NCBI GenBank assembly: GCA_038233075.1
Contig: JBBSMQ010000018.1
Location: 12,086 to 76,085 of the forward strand
Reading direction: 5' to 3'
DNA: 64,000 nucleotides
DNA from: Iamia sp038233075
GTDB lineage: Bacteria; Actinomycetota; Acidimicrobiia; Acidimicrobiales; Iamiaceae
Below the pieces are notes generated by a model, which saw nothing but the letters and a program-made list of their open reading frames with translations, made no database searches and was not told where the DNA came from. Position numbers and translations under genes: made by a program. Positions 25,146-34,317 of the stretch are shown piece after piece (position 1 is the first letter of the stretch; every line of letters starts with the position of its first letter).

Positions 25146-25619
25146 CTAGTCGTCCTTCTCGGTCACCGTGACGGTGTCCATGGTGTCGCCCACCTCGATG
25201 GACTGGGCCACCTCGATGCCCGAGGTGACGTAGCCGAACAGGTTGTACTGCTTGCCCAGCTTGGTGGTGCAGTCGTCGATGCAGATGAAGAACTGCGAGC
25301 CGTTGGTGTCGGGCCCGGCGTTGGCCATGGCCAGGGCGCCGAGGGTGTACTCGGCTCGCACCGGCTCGTCGGCGAAGGTGTAGCCGGGACCGCCCCGGCC
25401 GGTGCCCTCGGGGTCGCCGCCCTGGATCACGAAGCCGGACACCACACGGTGGAACGTGAGGCCGGTGTAGAAGCCTGCCTTGGCGTTGACGATGAAGTGG
25501 TTGACGGTGACGGGTGCCAGGGCGGGATCGAGGACCATGGTGATGTCGCCCTTGGTGGTGCCGAGCACCACCCGGTACCGGGTCTCGGGATCGATCTGCA
25601 TCTCGGGGGGAGTGGCCAT
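25146..25619 (-). CDS. Peptidyl-prolyl cis-trans isomerase, cyclophilin type
   Basis: A 157-residue cytosolic cyclophilin that isomerises Xaa-Pro bonds. The catalytic block FHRVVSGFVIQGGDP carries the Arg, Phe and Gln of the active site. MANAGPDTNGSQFFI and KQYNLFGYVTSG complete the fold; the Trp of human CypA is replaced, as in most bacterial members. I start at ATG 25619 (MATPPEMQIDPETRY) because the longer opening continues antisense through the diverging gene. No signal peptide. The 78-base gap to the diverging gene at 25698 holds both promoters. Confidence 0.92.
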   Translation of the reverse strand: MATPPEMQIDPETRYRVVLGTTKGDITMVLDPALAPVTVNHFIVNAKAGFYTGLTFHRVVSGFVIQGGDPEGTGRGGPGYTFADEPVRAEYTLGALAMANAGPDTNGSQFFICIDDCTTKLGKQYNLFGYVTSGIEVAQSIEVGDTMDTVTVTEKDD

Positions 25620-25697
25620 GGGGTCGATCCTGCCATGTCGGTGTGACGGCCCTCGATCCGGCGGCCTGGTCGCGCCGTCGGCCCCTATCCTGGCCGG

Positions 25698-26348
25698 GTG
25701 ACCCTCGACATCGACCAGCGCGAGCGGGCCGAGCTCTGCGACCTCTTCGACCGGCTCGGTCCCGATGCTCCCACCCTCTGCGGCGATTGGACCACAGCCG
25801 ACCTGGCCGCCCACCTGGTGGTCCGGGAGCGCAAGCCCCTGGCCATGCCCGGCATCCTCATCGGCGGCCGCTTCGAGGCCACCACCGAGAAGCTGATGGC
25901 GGCCGAGCTCGACGGCCACGGCTACGAGGGAGTGGTCGACCGTGTCCGCACCGGCCCGCCGGTCGGGCCGACCCGGGTCCGGGCCGTCAGTCGGCTGATC
26001 AACACGCTCGAGTACGTGGTCCACCACGAGGATGTGCGGCGCCCGGCCGGTGATGGTCCCCGTCCCGCCGACGCCGCCCTCCAGGACGCGGTGTGGGGAC
26101 TCCTCCGACGCGGCGCCGGTCTGCTCACCGCCAGGGGGCGCTTGGGCGCCGCCGGTCTGACCCTCGTCCGACCGGGGGCGGCGCCGGTGGTCGCCCACCG
26201 AGCGGGGGCGAAGGGCACCGCCACCCTCACCGGGGATCCGGTGGAGCTGCTGCTCCACCTCTACGGCCGCGACGAGGTGGCCGATGCCACCCTGGAAGGC
26301 GACGGGGAGGCCGTCGCCGCCGTCGAGGCGGCCTCGTTCGGGATCTGA
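25698..26348 (+). CDS. TIGR03085-type protein (DinB / mycothiol-dependent maleylpyruvate isomerase-like fold)
   Basis: A 216-residue protein of a family typical of actinobacteria. The N terminus LDIDQRERAELCDLFDRLG leads to TLCGDWTTADLAAHLVVRER, where Trp and His form the first part of the DinB-like metal site. The other ligand-bearing segment is LEYVVHHEDVRRP near residue 100. The C-terminal part (LTGDPVELLLHLYGRDEVAD) is the usual small SCP2-like cap. Enzyme activity is unknown; relatives use mycothiol as a cofactor, which would fit this host. It is monocistronic and diverges from the cyclophilin. Confidence 0.8.
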   Translation: MTLDIDQRERAELCDLFDRLGPDAPTLCGDWTTADLAAHLVVRERKPLAMPGILIGGRFEATTEKLMAAELDGHGYEGVVDRVRTGPPVGPTRVRAVSRLINTLEYVVHHEDVRRPAGDGPRPADAALQDAVWGLLRRGAGLLTARGRLGAAGLTLVRPGAAPVVAHRAGAKGTATLTGDPVELLLHLYGRDEVADATLEGDGEAVAAVEAASFGI

Positions 26349-26442
26349 CCGGGCCACGGTGGGCCGGGAGACGGCGGCGGGGAGCGGCCCCTCGCGCCGC
26401 AGGGACGTCACCAGTGGCGGCCTCGTCGGCCCGGCGTGGCCC

Positions 26443-27042
26443 TCAGCCCGTCGGCTGGCCCGAGGCGGGCACCGGGCCGACGCCCCGATCGGCCAGGCCC
26501 GGGGCCACGAGGTCGCGCAGGAAGCGGGTGAGGTCGCCGTCGGCCGCGGTCTCGGGCAGGGCGTTGAAGCCGGCGACCTCGTAGAGGGCGGTGATGGTCC
26601 AGGCGGCCAGGTGGGCGTCTGCGGTGTCGCCCCAGAGGCGGGCGATGTGGGTGACCCGGGTGGCGCGCGCCCCCTGGACGGTGGGGTGATCGAGCAGACC
26701 TGAGCGCGTCAGCAGCGTCCAGGTGGCGCCGTCGGCCCGGCTGTGGCGGGTGTAGGCCTGGCCCAGGGCCTCCACCTGGGCCGTCAGGTCGGCGCCCGGG
26801 TCCAGTGCGCTCCGCACCTCCGCATCGAGACGGCTCAGGGTGCGCTCGGCCAGCGCCACCAGCAGCCCGGTCCGATCGTGGAAGTAGTTGTAGACGAGAG
26901 CCCGGGACACGGCCGCGGCGTCGGCCACCTCCTCGAAGGTCACCTCGGCCGGCAGCCGTCCGACCATCGCCCGCTCGGCGGCATCGAGAATCAGCTCTCG
27001 ACGGACCTCGGGATCGAGGCGGGTGTGGGACCGGGACGCCAT
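26443..27042 (-). CDS. TetR family transcriptional regulator
   Basis: A 199-residue one-component regulator. The HTH is TFEEVADAAAVSRALVYNYFHD (about residues 31-52) after the usual RRELILDAAERAM helix. The remaining 140 residues are the ligand-binding helical domain. I chose ATG 27042 (MASRSHTRLDPEVRR) over an upstream in-frame opening that overlaps the ABC ATPase gene. It lies 25 bases after the last importer gene on the same strand, so it is probably co-transcribed and may control the importer. Equally it may act on the diverging TIGR03085 region. Confidence 0.85.
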   Translation of the reverse strand: MASRSHTRLDPEVRRELILDAAERAMVGRLPAEVTFEEVADAAAVSRALVYNYFHDRTGLLVALAERTLSRLDAEVRSALDPGADLTAQVEALGQAYTRHSRADGATWTLLTRSGLLDHPTVQGARATRVTHIARLWGDTADAHLAAWTITALYEVAGFNALPETAADGDLTRFLRDLVAPGLADRGVGPVPASGQPTG

Positions 27043-27067
27043 GACGAGGCCGGCACCCGGGGGCCGG

Positions 27068-28096
27068 TCAGCCCGCGGTCGATCCCGCGCCGACCGAGAC
27101 CGCTGTCTCGACGAGGGGGTGGTGACAGGCCACGACGCGACCGTCGCCCGTGGGCGCCATCTCCGGCACCTCATCGGTGCACTGCTGGTCGGCCCGGGGG
27201 CACCGGGTGCGGAAGTGGCACCCGCTCGGGGGCGCGAGGGGCGAGGGCAGCTCGCCGCTCAACGGTTCCCGCTGGCGGTCGCGGAGGTCGGGGTCGGGTT
27301 CCGGGATGGCCCCGAGCAGCGCCTCGGTGTAGGGGTGGGCGGGGTCGGAGTAGAGGACGTCGGGCGGGCCCACCTCGCACAGGCGGCCCAGGTACATCAC
27401 CGCCACCCGGTCGCTCACGTTCTTCACCACCGCCAGGTCGTGGGCGATGAACACCAGGGTGAGCCCGTAGCGACCCTTGAGGTCCTCGAGCAGGTTCAGG
27501 ATCTGGGCCTGGACCGAGACGTCGAGGGCGGAGACGGGCTCATCGCAGATGATGAGGTCGGGTTCGGTCACCACGGCCCGCGCGATGGAGATGCGCTGGC
27601 ACTGGCCCCCGGAGAACTGGTGCGGTCGACGACCCCGGGCCGTGTTGGGGTCGAGGCCCACGGCCTCGAGCACCTCGTCGACCTTGGCGTCGCGCTCCTC
27701 GTCGGAGCCGATCTTCCAGATGCGCAATCCCTCGGCCACGATGTCCTCGACCTTGCGGCGAGGGTTCAGCGACGAGATGGGGTCCTGGAAGATCATCTGC
27801 AGCTTGGTCCGCAGGCCGCGGAGGCGCTCGCCCTTCATGCCGGTCAGATCGTCGCCGCTGTAGATCACCGCGCCCTCGGAGGGGGGCGGCAGCTGCATGA
27901 TGGCCCGGCCCGTCGTCGACTTCCCGCAGCCCGACTCACCGACCAGGCCGAGGGTCTCACCGTTGCGGATGTCGAGCGACACGTCGCTGACGGCGTACAC
28001 CGTGCCCCGCCCGCTGGGAAAGCGGACGTGCATGTTCTCGATCCGTAGGAGGGCGTCCTCGGGCTCTCCGAGGTGGGCAGAGCCGCGGCCGGCCAT
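27068..28096 (-). CDS. Oligopeptide/dipeptide ABC importer ATPase (OppF/DppF type)
   Basis: A 342-residue ATPase. Walker A is GESGCGKSTTGRA (about residue 55), the signature is FSGGQCQRISIARA, Walker B is LIICDEPVSALDVS, and the switch is FIAHDLAVV. The C-terminal region has the Cys-rich CHFRTRCPRADQQCTDE motif near residue 290, which in some Opp/Dpp ATPases holds an iron-sulfur cluster. Its ATG overlaps the upstream gene's stop (TGATG at 28094-28098), so the two ATPases are translated together as a heterodimer. Confidence 0.92.
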   Translation of the reverse strand: MAGRGSAHLGEPEDALLRIENMHVRFPSGRGTVYAVSDVSLDIRNGETLGLVGESGCGKSTTGRAIMQLPPPSEGAVIYSGDDLTGMKGERLRGLRTKLQMIFQDPISSLNPRRKVEDIVAEGLRIWKIGSDEERDAKVDEVLEAVGLDPNTARGRRPHQFSGGQCQRISIARAVVTEPDLIICDEPVSALDVSVQAQILNLLEDLKGRYGLTLVFIAHDLAVVKNVSDRVAVMYLGRLCEVGPPDVLYSDPAHPYTEALLGAIPEPDPDLRDRQREPLSGELPSPLAPPSGCHFRTRCPRADQQCTDEVPEMAPTGDGRVVACHHPLVETAVSVGAGSTAG

Positions 28097-29283
28097 CAGG
28101 CGTCCTCGGCCGCGGAGGCGGGGGCGTCACCGTCGCGGGAGCTGGTGCCGTGGCGATCGCTCGCGGAGCCGTCGAGCGCCTCGCTGACCTGAGGGTCGTC
28201 GGGAGAGCGGACGTGGGTCTCTTCCACGACGGTGTCGACGGTGGTCTGAGGCCGGGAGATGCCGACGGGGTACCAGCACCGGTACAGGTGACCCTCGCTG
28301 TCGCGTTCGTCGCCGCCGCTGAGCGGCGGTTCCTCCTCCCGGCAGCGGTCCTGGGCGTAGTCGCACCGGGAGGCGAAGCGACAGCCAGCAGGCGGGTGCA
28401 TGAGGTCCGGCGGTCGGCCCCCGATGGCGGCCAGGCGGGTGTGGCTGGGCAGGTCGAGGCGGGGGATGGACTTGAGCAGCGCCTCGGTGTAGGGGTGGCG
28501 CATCTCCCGGAACAGGACCTCGGTGGGGGCCTGTTCGACGATGCGCCCGGCGTACATGACCGCGATCTCGTCGGCCCGGGTGGCGACCACGCCGAGGTCG
28601 TGGGTGACGAGCACGACGGCCATGTTGCGCTCGCGCTGCTGGGTCTCCAGCAGGTCGAGGATCTGGGCCTGGACGGTCACATCGAGGGCGGTCGTGGGCT
28701 CGTCGGCGAAGAGCAGGCCCGGCCCGCAGGCCAGGGCGATGGCGATCACCACCCGCTGGCGCATGCCGCCCGACAGCTCCTGGGGGTACTGCTTGAGCCG
28801 TCGCTCCGGCTCGGGGATGCCGACCGACCGCAGCAGCGCGATGGCCGTCTCCTGGCGCTGGGTCTTGGAGTAGTCGAGGTGCTCCTTGATCGACTCCATG
28901 ATCTGGTGGCCGATGCGCTGCACCGGGTTGAGCGCGGTCATGGGGTCCTGGAAGACCATGGCCATCTCCGCGCCCCAGACCTCGCGCAGGACGTCGGTGT
29001 CGGCGTCGATCATCTCGCGCCCGTCGAAGCGCACGCTGCCGGTGCGGGTCGCGTACTTGGGGACCAGCCCCATGATGGAGCGGGACAGGACCGACTTGCC
29101 CGAGCCGGACTCGCCCACGATGCCGAGGGTGCGGCCCCGTTCGAGGGACAGGTCGACCTGCTCCACGGCGCGGATGTCAGCGCCGCCGGTCGAGAAGGTG
29201 GTGGAGAGGTCCTCCACCACCAGCAGCGGCTCCTCGTCGTGGCCGGCCCCGGTGGCGGTGAGGTCAGAGGTGGCGGTGCTCAC
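28096..29283 (-). CDS. Oligopeptide/dipeptide ABC importer ATPase (OppD/DppD type)
   Basis: A 395-residue ATPase from a GTG start. Walker A GESGSGKSVLSRS, signature LSGGMRQRVVIAIALA, Walker B LLFADEPTTALDVT and switch LVTHDLGVVA are intact. The Cys-rich loop is CRFASRCDYAQDRCREE near residue 315. A hydrophilic C-terminal extension of about 50 residues (from DTVVEETHVRSPDD) is unusual for the family and likely disordered. The start overlaps the permease stop by four bases (GTGA). Confidence 0.92.
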   Translation of the reverse strand: MSTATSDLTATGAGHDEEPLLVVEDLSTTFSTGGADIRAVEQVDLSLERGRTLGIVGESGSGKSVLSRSIMGLVPKYATRTGSVRFDGREMIDADTDVLREVWGAEMAMVFQDPMTALNPVQRIGHQIMESIKEHLDYSKTQRQETAIALLRSVGIPEPERRLKQYPQELSGGMRQRVVIAIALACGPGLLFADEPTTALDVTVQAQILDLLETQQRERNMAVVLVTHDLGVVATRADEIAVMYAGRIVEQAPTEVLFREMRHPYTEALLKSIPRLDLPSHTRLAAIGGRPPDLMHPPAGCRFASRCDYAQDRCREEEPPLSGGDERDSEGHLYRCWYPVGISRPQTTVDTVVEETHVRSPDDPQVSEALDGSASDRHGTSSRDGDAPASAAEDA

Positions 29284-30248
29284 AGGGCGCTCTCCCGCAC
29301 GTCGAACTTCCGGCGGATGGCGTCGCCCAGGTAGTTGAGGGCCATCACGGTGAGGAACAGGGCGATGATGGGGGTGAACAGCGCGTTGAGCGGCGCCGAG
29401 CGGACGTTGCGGTTCTCGGTGATCATGTTCCCCCAGGACGGGTCGGGTGGCTCCACGCCCACGCCCAGCAGGCTGAGGCCGCCCTCGGCGATGATGGCGA
29501 TCCCGACGCTGAGCAGGGCGATGGAGAACATGGCCGGCAGCACGTTGGGCAGCACCTCACGGATCATAATGCGACCGCCCTTGGCCCCCTGGGCGCGCGC
29601 CGCCAGCACGAACTCGCGCTGGGACCAGCTGAGGGTGGTGGCGCGGGTGATGCGGGCCAGGAGGGGGATGGCGACGATGCCGATGGCGATGACCAGGATC
29701 TGGATGCTGGTCAGGGAGGCCCCGGTGTCGGGCGCGCTGGCGTCGGACGAGGCCGGGGGGCGCAGGAAGGTGACCAGGCTGAGGGCGAGCACCAGCTGGG
29801 GGAAGGCCAGGAGGATGTCGAACAGGCTGGACAGGGCGGTGTCGACCTTGCCCCGGCGGAACCCGGCGATGAGGCCCAGGGAGCCGCCGACGACCATGCC
29901 GATGGCCACCGCGCCGAAGCCCACGATCAGCGAAGCCCGAGCCCCGAACACCAGCCGAGCCAGCACGTCGCGCTGGCTGGAGTCGGTGCCGAGGATGTGG
30001 CCGTCGGTGAACAGCGGCAGCCGAGGCCCGCTCCCACGGGCGGTCGGTGAGTCGAAGGGCAGGAGAGGCGCCAGGAAGGCGACGGCCACCACGAAGATGA
30101 GCCAGCTCGCCGCGATCCAGCCGCCGACGCCGATCCCAGGCCGGGACGCCTCCGCGTTGGCCGGCGGTGGGCCGTCGGCGTCGACCGCGGCCTCGGTGGC
30201 ATCGCCCTCGGACCGGGGCGCGGTGGGGGCTTCAGGCAGCGCGGACAT
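29280..30248 (-). CDS. Oligopeptide/dipeptide ABC importer permease (OppC/DppC type)
   Basis: A 322-residue inner-membrane permease with about six helices. The N terminus has an acidic 35-residue cytoplasmic segment before the first helix (GWIAASWLIFVVAVAFLAPLL). GTDSSQRDVLARLVFGARAS is the OppC hallmark. The ATPase-coupling EAA loop is EFVLAARAQGAKGGRIMIRE, followed by LPNVLPAMF. It overlaps the neighbouring permease gene by 17 bases. Confidence 0.92.
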   Translation of the reverse strand: MSALPEAPTAPRSEGDATEAAVDADGPPPANAEASRPGIGVGGWIAASWLIFVVAVAFLAPLLPFDSPTARGSGPRLPLFTDGHILGTDSSQRDVLARLVFGARASLIVGFGAVAIGMVVGGSLGLIAGFRRGKVDTALSSLFDILLAFPQLVLALSLVTFLRPPASSDASAPDTGASLTSIQILVIAIGIVAIPLLARITRATTLSWSQREFVLAARAQGAKGGRIMIREVLPNVLPAMFSIALLSVGIAIIAEGGLSLLGVGVEPPDPSWGNMITENRNVRSAPLNALFTPIIALFLTVMALNYLGDAIRRKFDVRESAL

Positions 30249-31305
30249 TGCGGATCCGGGGGTCGAGGACCGAGTACAGGATGTCGAGCAGTGCGTTGAT
30301 CACCACGAAGGCGATGGCCACGATGGCCACGCTGCTCTGCAGGGTGATGAACTCCCGGCCGATGATCGACGAGGCGATCAGGGTGCCCATGCCGGGGATG
30401 CCGAAGACCACCTCGATCACCACAGCGTTGCCGATGAGGGTGCCGACGCTCAGGCCGGCGACGGTCAGCAGGGTGAGGCTCGAGGGCCGCAGGGCATGGC
30501 GCCAGAGCACGCGCCCGTTGCTGATGCCCTTGGACTTGGCCATGAGGATGAAGTCCTCCTGAAGGGTCTGGATCATGTCGCTGCGCAACAGGCGCATGTA
30601 GACCGCGAACTGGCCCAGGGCCAGGCTGAGGGCGGGCAGGAGCATGCCGAAGAAGTGGTCCGGCACCGAGTCCGGGGTCCGGGGCTCGAAGGACCAGTTG
30701 GCCGGGTTGAGACCGGGGAAGGGTGTGTAGCCCTGGGGGGGGATGTTGATCCACGTCGGGAGCGACGGGTTGAGCCGGACCCCCACCCAGTAGGCCAGGA
30801 GCAGCCCGATGGCGAAGCCGGGCAGCGACAGCGAGCCGAAGGCGCTGACGTTGGCGATCCGGTCGAAGATCCCGCCCTGCCGGTAGGCGCTGATCACCCC
30901 CACTGGCAGTGCCAGGAGCACGGCAAGGATCTGGGAGTAGAGGATGAGCTGGGTCGTGGGCGGCAGGGCGCTGGTCACGGCATCGCTCACCGGGATGGTG
31001 CTCGACACCGTGTACTCGTTGCCCAGGTCGCCGGTGACGAAGCCCCCGATCCAGGTGATGTACTGCTTGGGCAGCGGGTCGTTGAGGTCGAGGTCGTCGG
31101 TGATCTGCTGCCGTCGGGCCTCGATGATCGCCCGGTCCGACTCGTCGGTGGTGTCAGTGGACACCGGCACCAGCAGGTCGACCGGGTCACCCGGCAGCAG
31201 GCGGACCAGGAGGAACGTGAACAGGGTGACGACGAAGAGCACCACCACCAGCTGGGCCAGCTTGCGGCCGATCAGCTTGAGGATGGAGAGCGTGTTGGAG
31301 CTCAT
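30232..31305 (-). CDS. Oligopeptide/dipeptide ABC importer permease (OppB/DppB type)
   Basis: A 357-residue permease opening with LKLIGRKLAQLVVVLFVVTL and the conserved FLLVRLLPGDPVD. The coupling loop is DFILMAKSKGISNGRVLWRH, followed by ALRPSSLTLL. Between helices 1 and 2 there is a periplasmic insert of about 70 residues (VSTDTTDESDRAIIEARRQQ onward) and another near residue 190 with Pro/Gly-rich sequence. Both are common in this subfamily. It follows the binding-protein gene after 27 bases. Confidence 0.92.
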   Translation of the reverse strand: MSSNTLSILKLIGRKLAQLVVVLFVVTLFTFLLVRLLPGDPVDLLVPVSTDTTDESDRAIIEARRQQITDDLDLNDPLPKQYITWIGGFVTGDLGNEYTVSSTIPVSDAVTSALPPTTQLILYSQILAVLLALPVGVISAYRQGGIFDRIANVSAFGSLSLPGFAIGLLLAYWVGVRLNPSLPTWINIPPQGYTPFPGLNPANWSFEPRTPDSVPDHFFGMLLPALSLALGQFAVYMRLLRSDMIQTLQEDFILMAKSKGISNGRVLWRHALRPSSLTLLTVAGLSVGTLIGNAVVIEVVFGIPGMGTLIASSIIGREFITLQSSVAIVAIAFVVINALLDILYSVLDPRIRNVRAA

Positions 31306-31332
31306 GGGCGTGAGGGTCCGAGGGGGTCGGAG

Positions 31333-32991
31333 CTACTGGGTGACCCAGAGGCCCATGGTCGGGAACCCGGTGGCCAGCCCGGTGAACGGGTCGCTGCCGT
31401 CGGGGAGCTTGGGCAGGGTGTCGAGGGTGTAGCCGTACACGCTGGGCTGGGAGGAGATGCGCCACGTGGTCCAGCTCGACCAGGCGCTCCAGACCTCCGA
31501 GCCGAACTGGCGGTTGAGGTCCTCGTAGATGGCCTTGCGCTTGGCCGGGTCGGGTTCGGAGCGACCCTCGTCGAGGAGGCGGTCGATCTCCGGGTCGTTG
31601 ATGCGACCGAAGTTCACCGGCGAGTCGCTCTTCCACCAGACGTAGAGCTCGTCAGGGTCGCCGCCGGGGTAGTTGCGGAAGCCCATGATGTCGTAGTCGC
31701 CGCTGATGGCGTTGTCGATGAGCTTGTCCTGCTGCACGGTGGCCAGGTCGAGCTGGACGCCGACCGCCTTCACGGCCTGCTGGAGGTACACCGCGATCTG
31801 CTGGGTCACCGTCCCGGGGGTGGCCTGGTAGCTGACGGGGGGCAGGGGTCCGTTCTCCTGCTCGTACTCGGCGATGAGGCGCTTGGCCTCGTCGATGTTC
31901 TGAGTCGGGTAGCCGGCGTCTTCCAGGTAGCCGACGGCGCCGGGGGCGTAGGGGCCGGAGGCGATGGTGAACAGGCCCTGGTTGATGACCTCTTTGTAGT
32001 CCTGGCGGTCCACCGCCATGGCCAAGGCCTGCCGGACCCGGACATCGTCGAAGGGAGGCTTGGAGGAGTTGATCTGGACGAAGGCGACCTCGGCGAAGGC
32101 CTCCGAGTCACGGTTCTTGACGATGCCGTCGTCGGCCAGCGAGTTGAGGCTGACGAAGCTCTGGGCGTCGGAGAAGTGGGCCAGGTCGACATCGCCCGCC
32201 TGGAGGGCGTTGACCCGCTGCTCGGACTCGACGATGGGCGTGAAGCGGATCTCGTCCAGGTACGGGTAGGGCTCGCCGTCGGGGGCCATCTGCCAGTAGT
32301 CGGGGTTCTTCACCGCCACCAGCTCCCGGCCCTTGTTCCAGCTCTTGATCTTGAACGGGCCGGTGCCGATGAGGTCGCGGTCACAGCTGTCGGCGTCGTC
32401 GAGCTGGGCCTGGGCGATGATGCCGAGGCGGCCGCTGGAGAAGAGGAAGGCGGGGAAGGCGACCCAGGGGACCTTGGTGGTGACGGTGACGTCCATGGGG
32501 CCGGTGGCCTCGACGGTGTCGATGTTGTCGAGCACGAAGATGAACAGCAGGGCGGCCCGGCCCTCGTACTGGCCCCGGTAGGCGTCGATGTTGTTCTTGA
32601 CCACCTCGGCGGTGAGGGGTGAGCCGTCGTGGAAGGTGACCCCGTCGCGGAGGGTGATGGTCCACTCGGTGAAGTCGTCGTTGGGCTCGACCGCCTCGGC
32701 CAGGTTGGGCACGTACTCGCCCTCGGCATTCGGTGCGGTCAACGTGTCGTAGATGGCGCGGGCCACGTTGATGCCGGAGATGGCCAGCTGGGACTCGGGC
32801 AGGCACCAGCCGTCGCCGGTCTCGGCCTCTTGGCCGTAGGTGACCGATCCACCGCGGACCGGGTCGACGGCGTCCTGCTCCTCGGCGTTGCCGCCGCTCT
32901 CTCCCTTGCCGCCGCCGCAGGCCGCCAGCAACAGGGCGAGGGTGACCAGCAAGGCCAAGGTACGTCCGGTGCGCCGTCGAGCGTGAGTCAC
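31333..32991 (-). CDS. ABC importer substrate-binding lipoprotein (family 5, peptide/nickel type)
   Basis: A 552-residue lipoprotein. The signal peptide is RTGRTLALLVTLALLLAACG, with the lipobox LLAAC (Cys about residue 25), followed by a flexible GGGKGESGG linker. The SBP_bac_5 body shows TEWTITLRDGVTFHDGSPLT near residue 115, RDLIGTGPFKIKSW and VRVRQALAMAVDRQDY. Solute identity is not predictable; this family takes up peptides, opines, glycosides or metal chelates. It is the first gene of a six-gene operon (binding protein, two permeases, two ATPases, TetR). An operator-like palindrome lies about 80 bases upstream of its start. Confidence 0.92.
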   Translation of the reverse strand: MTHARRRTGRTLALLVTLALLLAACGGGKGESGGNAEEQDAVDPVRGGSVTYGQEAETGDGWCLPESQLAISGINVARAIYDTLTAPNAEGEYVPNLAEAVEPNDDFTEWTITLRDGVTFHDGSPLTAEVVKNNIDAYRGQYEGRAALLFIFVLDNIDTVEATGPMDVTVTTKVPWVAFPAFLFSSGRLGIIAQAQLDDADSCDRDLIGTGPFKIKSWNKGRELVAVKNPDYWQMAPDGEPYPYLDEIRFTPIVESEQRVNALQAGDVDLAHFSDAQSFVSLNSLADDGIVKNRDSEAFAEVAFVQINSSKPPFDDVRVRQALAMAVDRQDYKEVINQGLFTIASGPYAPGAVGYLEDAGYPTQNIDEAKRLIAEYEQENGPLPPVSYQATPGTVTQQIAVYLQQAVKAVGVQLDLATVQQDKLIDNAISGDYDIMGFRNYPGGDPDELYVWWKSDSPVNFGRINDPEIDRLLDEGRSEPDPAKRKAIYEDLNRQFGSEVWSAWSSWTTWRISSQPSVYGYTLDTLPKLPDGSDPFTGLATGFPTMGLWVTQ

Positions 32992-33067
32992 GAGCTGAGC
33001 CCCCTGTGGGTCGGACCGGTGCGGTGTCGCGTCCCGGTTGCGTGGCGAGGATGCCAGAGTAGCCTGT

Positions 33068-33091
33068 GACCGACGTCATGTGATGTCGGTC
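33068..33091. promoter_or_regulatory. Operator-like palindrome upstream of the importer operon
   Basis: An inverted repeat GACCGACGTCA-TG-TGATGTCGGTC with one mismatch in 11 pairs. It lies between the importer's binding-protein gene and the TPR gene. Its core (TCACATGACGTC on the minus strand) recurs exactly at 37564-37575. Confidence 0.6.
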
Positions 33092-33318
33092 GACGGCAAC
33101 CTAGAGCGCGGTTGGCACCGCGTCAACAACCTCTCCGGGCGGGTCACCGAGATGGGCGGGACCGCCGCCAGAGCTCGTGCCCACGCCCTCGGGCCCGTCA
33201 GCCTCGCGGTCGGCGCGATGAGGGTCTCGACCGGCCGACCAGGGGTCACGGACCCAGCACTAGGGTCCTGACGTGCCCGGCGACGCGCAGCCACCTCCCC
33301 ATCGACGCCCTTGATCTG
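33092..33318. other. Intergenic region before the TPR gene
   Basis: No gene is supported here. A long in-frame opening of the TPR gene extends back to 33112, but the codons before 33319 are Arg/Ser/Thr-mixed with no domain-like content, and I treat them as untranslated. Confidence 0.4.
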
Positions 33319-34317
33319 ATGGCCCACCCACGCGACGGAGCAGCCGAGGAGGCGGTGCGCGATGCCCGTCGGGCCGTCGAGGCATCGGACGCAGGGGAGC
33401 GGGGGCAGGCCCTGGTCGACCTGGCCCTGACCCTCCGGGCCGCCGGGCGCTCCCTCGACGGCGCCGCCGAAGCGGGTCGCGCCGTGGCCGCCCTGCACGG
33501 GGAGGAGCGATCCCTGGCCGCCGCCCGGGCTCAGCGCCTGGCCGCGGACTGCCTGGCCGATGCCGACCGGCACGAGGACGCGCTGGGTCTGCTCAAGCGG
33601 GCTCGCCGGGCGTTCGTGCGCCTCGATCCCCGGGGGCCCGACGCCGCCGGCACCGAGGCCGCCGCCGCCCGCAGCCTGCGAGCCCTGGGCCAGACCACCG
33701 AGTCGGGCCACGCCCTGCACCGGGCCGAGGCCGGCTTCGGGGCCGCCGCCATGCCGGTGCGGGCCGCCATCTGCCGTCTCGATCGGGGCGTGCTCCTCCA
33801 CGACGACGGCGACGTGGCCGACGCCGTCGAGCTGCTGACCGAGGTCCGATCCACCTTCGTGTCCCACCGTCGCCCCGACCTGGCCGCCGTGTGCGACTTC
33901 GACCTCGGCGTGGCCCTGCTCGACCAGGGGCGGGCCGAGGATGCCATCGAGCGGTTCCAGCGCGCCCACGGCATCTTCACCTCGCTGGCCCGCCGGACCG
34001 ACCAGGCCGCCTGCGACCTCAACCTGGGTGTGGCCCTGGCCGCGGTGGGGCGCACCGACGAGGCCCGCAGCGCCTTGCACCGCGCTCAGACCGCCTTCCG
34101 GGACCTGGGCCGGGGCCGCGACGCCGAGCAGGCCGAGCACGACCTCGACGTGCTCGACGGCCTCGTCGACCCCGACACCGCTGAGCTGTCCGTGCTGCGG
34201 GACCTGGGCGAGGTGCCCGACCCCCTGGCCGAGGGGGCCCCCGTCTCCGAGGCCGACACCGACGCCAGCGCCACAGGGGCGTCGGCCGCTCCCACCCCCG
34301 GCGTCGACGGGTCCTAG
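33319..34317 (+). CDS. Tetratricopeptide-repeat protein
   Basis: A 332-residue all-helical protein from ATG 33319. At least six TPR-like units of about 40 residues follow, each ending with the small-residue pattern, for example ALVDLALTLRAAGRSLDGAAEAG, then RLAADCLADADRHEDALGLL, then DFDLGVALLDQGRAEDAIERF and DLNLGVALAAVGRTDEARSAL. The last 60 residues are acidic and Ala/Thr/Pro-rich, likely disordered. No signal peptide or membrane helix, so a cytosolic scaffold is likely. Its stop overlaps by four bases the end of the converging broken gene. Confidence 0.75.
   Translation: MAHPRDGAAEEAVRDARRAVEASDAGERGQALVDLALTLRAAGRSLDGAAEAGRAVAALHGEERSLAAARAQRLAADCLADADRHEDALGLLKRARRAFVRLDPRGPDAAGTEAAAARSLRALGQTTESGHALHRAEAGFGAAAMPVRAAICRLDRGVLLHDDGDVADAVELLTEVRSTFVSHRRPDLAAVCDFDLGVALLDQGRAEDAIERFQRAHGIFTSLARRTDQAACDLNLGVALAAVGRTDEARSALHRAQTAFRDLGRGRDAEQAEHDLDVLDGLVDPDTAELSVLRDLGEVPDPLAEGAPVSEADTDASATGASAAPTPGVDGS

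Noticed and set aside
29335..32622. Plus-strand frame of 1095 codons opposite the importer operon
   Set aside because: It crosses four well-defined genes on the other strand and has no protein-like features.
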